The notes beneath the pieces were generated by a model, which made no database searches, was not told the DNA's origin, and saw only the letters and a program-made list of their open reading frames with translations. Below are positions 60,709 through 64,000 of a stretch of DNA of 64,000 nucleotides, in pieces; position 1 is the first letter of the stretch; every line of letters begins with the position of its first letter. This DNA comes from Zygnema cylindricum. Taxonomy: Eukaryota > Streptophyta > Zygnematophyceae > Zygnematales > Zygnemataceae. Made by a program: the position numbers and the translations under genes. The stretch covers positions 15,493 to 79,492 of the forward strand of contig JBBHKE010000653.1 in assembly GCA_037447655.1 (NCBI GenBank), in the 5' to 3' direction.

Positions 60709-63042
60709 GTCCGGTAAAAGTTATTTTGGTAAGCTGTAATTCAGCAAGTTAAAAACCCTAAAAGTCCAGAAGATTTATGAAAAGTTTTAAGACGAAAGGA
60801 AACGAAGGGGATGGAATGAAATTATATATGGTGATTACCGGACACGATTACATTGTAGCAAATACTATGACTTGGAATTACAAGTCTCGAATAAAAGAGA
60901 GTTAACATGAGAGAGGGAGAGAGAGGAAGAGTTCAAAGTTTTCAGTAACAAGAGTTTAGGATTGTTGAGAAACAGGTATGGTTTCGTGATGGACAGTCGA
61001 TTTTTCCTCCTGTTTAGATAGAGCATATATTTAGGTGCGAGCTAGAGCGTACGCCACTTTTTAAAAATGTGTGTCATTTAGGATTGTGTTATATTTTTAC
61101 ATGCAAAACTTGAAGGGTTATCCAGTTCGACAGGTCCTTAGGTTCAAGATGAAATATGGAAAACCCTAAGCTTCTGAATACTACTTTTTTTAGCTTGCAA
61201 CAAGTAAAATATCAATTCTCCACAATCCTTCCTGTCCTTCACTTTCTCTTCCCTTTTTTTTTTATACCTTCAGATTTTGAAGTTGACTGGACCTAAGAAT
61301 GTCGACATATTAACGGAAACATGATGTGTTCACTCTTTGTTGCATTCGTTCAGTTATGTGTTCCTTTTTCCCATATGATTTACGAGAGGCTCATCAGGAT
61401 CACATTTTCTTTCCTTGGGAAAAACCATTTCCATGATCATTCGCCCTGTTATTATATTCATTATTTTTTCAGTAACAATCATCATAATTTTGTTTTTTCC
61501 TTCTCCATTGTCTTGGAGTTCTCTTGGCACCTCCAACATCATTATCATTATTTTTTTGTCATCATCGTCATCATCACCATCATCATGATCACATCATCAT
61601 TATCATTATCATCATCGTCATCATGATGATGATCACACCTTCATTACCATCATCATCGTCAAAACCACCGCATCATCATCAAAGGGAAAAGAGTCGTGAT
61701 TAATCTCAAAAACACGAACTCAAACAATGACATGCTGGTTATCAAAGAACTAACAAATAAAAACACACTGACAAATTTCTAGACCTGCAAATCTAGATTC
61801 AAGAGCCCTCCTGATACTATAAGGTAATTCACCAGCAATTTCTATGATGGATTGGGGTCCAGACAAAAACCACATGCGCTTGCACAGTTACACACACACC
61901 CACAGGCACACTGGTACACAAGAGGTACAAACTGAACACCATTTCCAGGTTTGAGAATGCATGGCGTTTACATGTAATGAATAAGATATAAATCTTCACA
62001 AGGACGTAGCTTTCCCACCTTCCCAAGGGTTATAAAAGTTTTTTTATAAGTCTATTTCATCTGTATGAGATGAGGCACACCACAATCCGACATTTCCCTG
62101 TTCAACAAGAATCGCGGTATTTTCGTTTCTTTTTCACCCTCTATCACATTCTTCTCCACCTTTTTCTAGTGTCTATGCACAATGCATCCGCGGAAGAGCG
62201 GGAGAGAGGGGGCGTGAGGACGGAGAGAAAAATAGAGAGGAGATGATTAACATTTAGCCAACAAAACAATAGAACTACAAAGCTACAGTATATCAACACA
62301 TTGCAACGGATTTTCTTTTTTGCACACTTTGCCACTTGTTAGATTACCGGGAGAGGGAACGCCACATTCTAAAAGCAAAAAAAAAAAAAAAAAAGGAAAA
62401 AAATACATCAAAATGAAAAGCTTAATCGCCACCATGATCAGCTAAAAAGGCAGGCAACTGAAAATAAATAATAGGACAGTTCTTGGATGCACACCCTCTA
62501 GGATATTACCCGAGGTAAACCTTTGTAAGAATTTATACCCTTTTTTTTTTCTTTTTCTTTCCTACTTTTACACGCAGCTTTGTCATAAAAACCCTATTAC
62601 CAGTCTACGATGATAACCACCATACTAAATCCATACTACAAAATAGAGTCTAAGTGAGGAAAAACAAGCTACCTGAAAAACTGAGATACGGTCTCTAACA
62701 TAACCATTAACCAAGCAACGGTTTCCATGGTTCACAAAGTTTTAAGGGTTTAAACCCTAAAACTATAAAATCCTATAAACCCATAACCACCTCTTTATAT
62801 CCAAAAGAGTATGGCAGAATTCTCTATTTTTAGCCTGTTAAGTTCAATTTTTCTTTTTTTTCGAAGAATTTTCAAGTGAGAAACACTTTAATAATGTCTA
62901 AGATAAAAACCACTGCCAAAAAGAAAACTTCCCACCTATCTTTCTGCCCAATATCTGCCTCAGTATTTCATTGCAGTTTTTCAGTTTTGCAGTTTTCGTA
63001 GTCTATAACAGATTTTAAACCTTCGTCATTCATTGCCTTTTT
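60709..63042. other. Convergent intergenic region
   Basis: Shared 3' flank of the translocator (+) and pyruvate kinase (-). It contains (ATC/ATG)n repeats (61537-61690), an A run (about 62378-62395) and GGGTTTAAACCCTAA (62748-62760). No gene is recognised. Confidence 0.6.
61537..61690. repeat. (ATC)n/(ATG)n trinucleotide repeat
   Basis: Runs of CATCATCAT with a GATGATGAT stretch in the opposite sense at about 61620-61635, so the repeat is partly self-complementary. Confidence 0.85.
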
Positions 63043-63785
63043 TTAATCTTCGTAGTCGATAATTTTGACAACCGCGGAGTCTCCCAACTTCTGACAGATG
63101 ACAATGCGATCATGAGCTCTGATAAGACCGGCGGCCTTTCCGTGATCTAAAGCGACCTTCAAAATAGACTCATTCGCCGATAGATTCGCTTCAACCTGTT
63201 GGAAAAAAAAAAAACAGAAAAAGAGAAATGGATCGGAAGAGCGGAAAGATACCAGGAAGGGGAAATGGTTCAAAAACGGAAATGAGAGAAACAGAAACCA
63301 AACAGAAAAAATGAAACTGGTAAGCTATGAGTAAAGGTCTTCCTGAAATTCCAAGAAAATTCCCAGGTTATTTGAGGTTTTAAAAATAAAGAGCTCAGCA
63401 TGAAAAAAATTGAAAACAATATATATAGTTTCACCGTACTATTCACAGTACGACACGCAATATACTCGAAAAATCCATTTAGACATTTAGTACGGGGTTA
63501 CCATTAAAAGTGTTTCCAACTGTTTATCACACTTGAACTATGGTTCAAAGACATGAGTAATATCCAATCTTGCTCATAAAAAGATTCAGATAGATGGCTT
63601 TTGAAGAGCTTTACAAGAAACCAGAGAACACCAAAGAAAGGATGTTGGTCAAGAATTTTCAAACACTTCCTAGGAATTTAAAATAGGAGCTAGGTAGGGT
63701 TAATTAGGTTTTTATTGGCAATTACCGATTGTCGAGGATCCGCGAGCATCGGAAAAAGCCCTCGCATTAAGAGGCATTGCCTTGC
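63043..63785 (-). CDS. Pyruvate kinase, plant cytosolic type (3' end only)
   Basis: Two exons on the minus strand: 63785-63726 and 63195-63043, GT-AG, phase 0, stop at 63043-63045. They encode [20 protein letters not shown] and [50 protein letters not shown]. This matches the C-terminal domain of the plant cytosolic pyruvate kinase subgroup that ends VVVCQKVGDASVVKI-(E/D)-x-E-D in Arabidopsis, as I recall it. The enzyme converts phosphoenolpyruvate and ADP to pyruvate and ATP, the last step of glycolysis. The 20-codon penultimate exon is followed upstream by an unassigned intron. The catalytic barrel, with its Mg2+ and K+ sites, must lie beyond the right edge; I could not recognise another exon in 63786-64000. 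Confidence 0.88.
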
Positions 63786-64000
63786 CTGCATTTGACAAAA
63801 AAAATCAGGCCGGAAAATTGAAGATCTTCTCAAATGGAACCTATTAAAATCACAAAATTAATAACTTCTTAAAAAAACTAATAAAAACCACAACGTCGGG
63901 ATGTTACACTTTCAGCCAGAAAAATGAAAAGGCACTTAGGACACTAACAGCGCCCTATCCTCATACGAGAAGGTAAAACCAAAGTAACTAGTTAATATAC

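Noticed and set aside
63786-64000. Further upstream pyruvate kinase exon at the right edge
   Set aside because: No frame on the minus strand resembles the expected preceding sequence, so the next exon is probably outside the window.

Overview
The window is nuclear DNA of a plant-lineage eukaryote (streptophyte: land plant or close algal relative). The evidence is a plant-type 27-exon RAD50, a protein with the plant VQ motif, a SICKLE-like protein, a plastid triose-phosphate/phosphate translocator with a transit peptide, and a plant cytosolic-type pyruvate kinase. All introns read as GT-AG. The DNA is AT-rich, full of CT/GA, TA and poly-T microsatellites, and carries telomere-like TTTAGGG stretches. 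I cannot name the species.

Layout: (1) 1-1788, CT-rich flank. (2) 1789-4594 (+), a very long VQ-motif protein. (3) 5799-10370, repeat-rich intergenic DNA with a 1,043-bp TIR element holding a perfect 50-bp palindrome, and two copies of a second TIR family. (4) 10793-14052 (+), electron transfer flavoprotein beta, five exons. (5) 15967-17040 (-), SICKLE-like single-exon gene, divergent from (6) 18151-35412 (+), RAD50, 27 exons, 1,315 codons. (7) 35482-50840, two tandem ~8.3 and ~7.1 kb units with decayed LINE-like reverse transcriptase and MITEs, each ending in the same first exon of the translocator. (8) 49732-60708 (+), the translocator; one expected internal exon is not found. (9) 63043-63785 (-), last two exons of pyruvate kinase, running off the right edge.

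The genes are independent housekeeping loci: DNA double-strand-break repair (RAD50), mitochondrial electron transfer (ETFB), plastid carbon export (translocator), glycolysis (pyruvate kinase), RNA processing (SICKLE) and WRKY/MAPK-type regulation (VQ).

The most striking signal is a recurrent pattern rather than one gene. Small tandem duplications and minisatellites sit directly on gene junctions: start codons, 3' splice sites and 5' splice sites. Examples are the RAD50 start codon (three copies, giving two tiny uORFs), RAD50 exons 1, 3, 9, 14, 15, 20, 23 and 26, and translocator exons 2, 5, 10 and 11. Several create decoy splice sites that would give premature stops.
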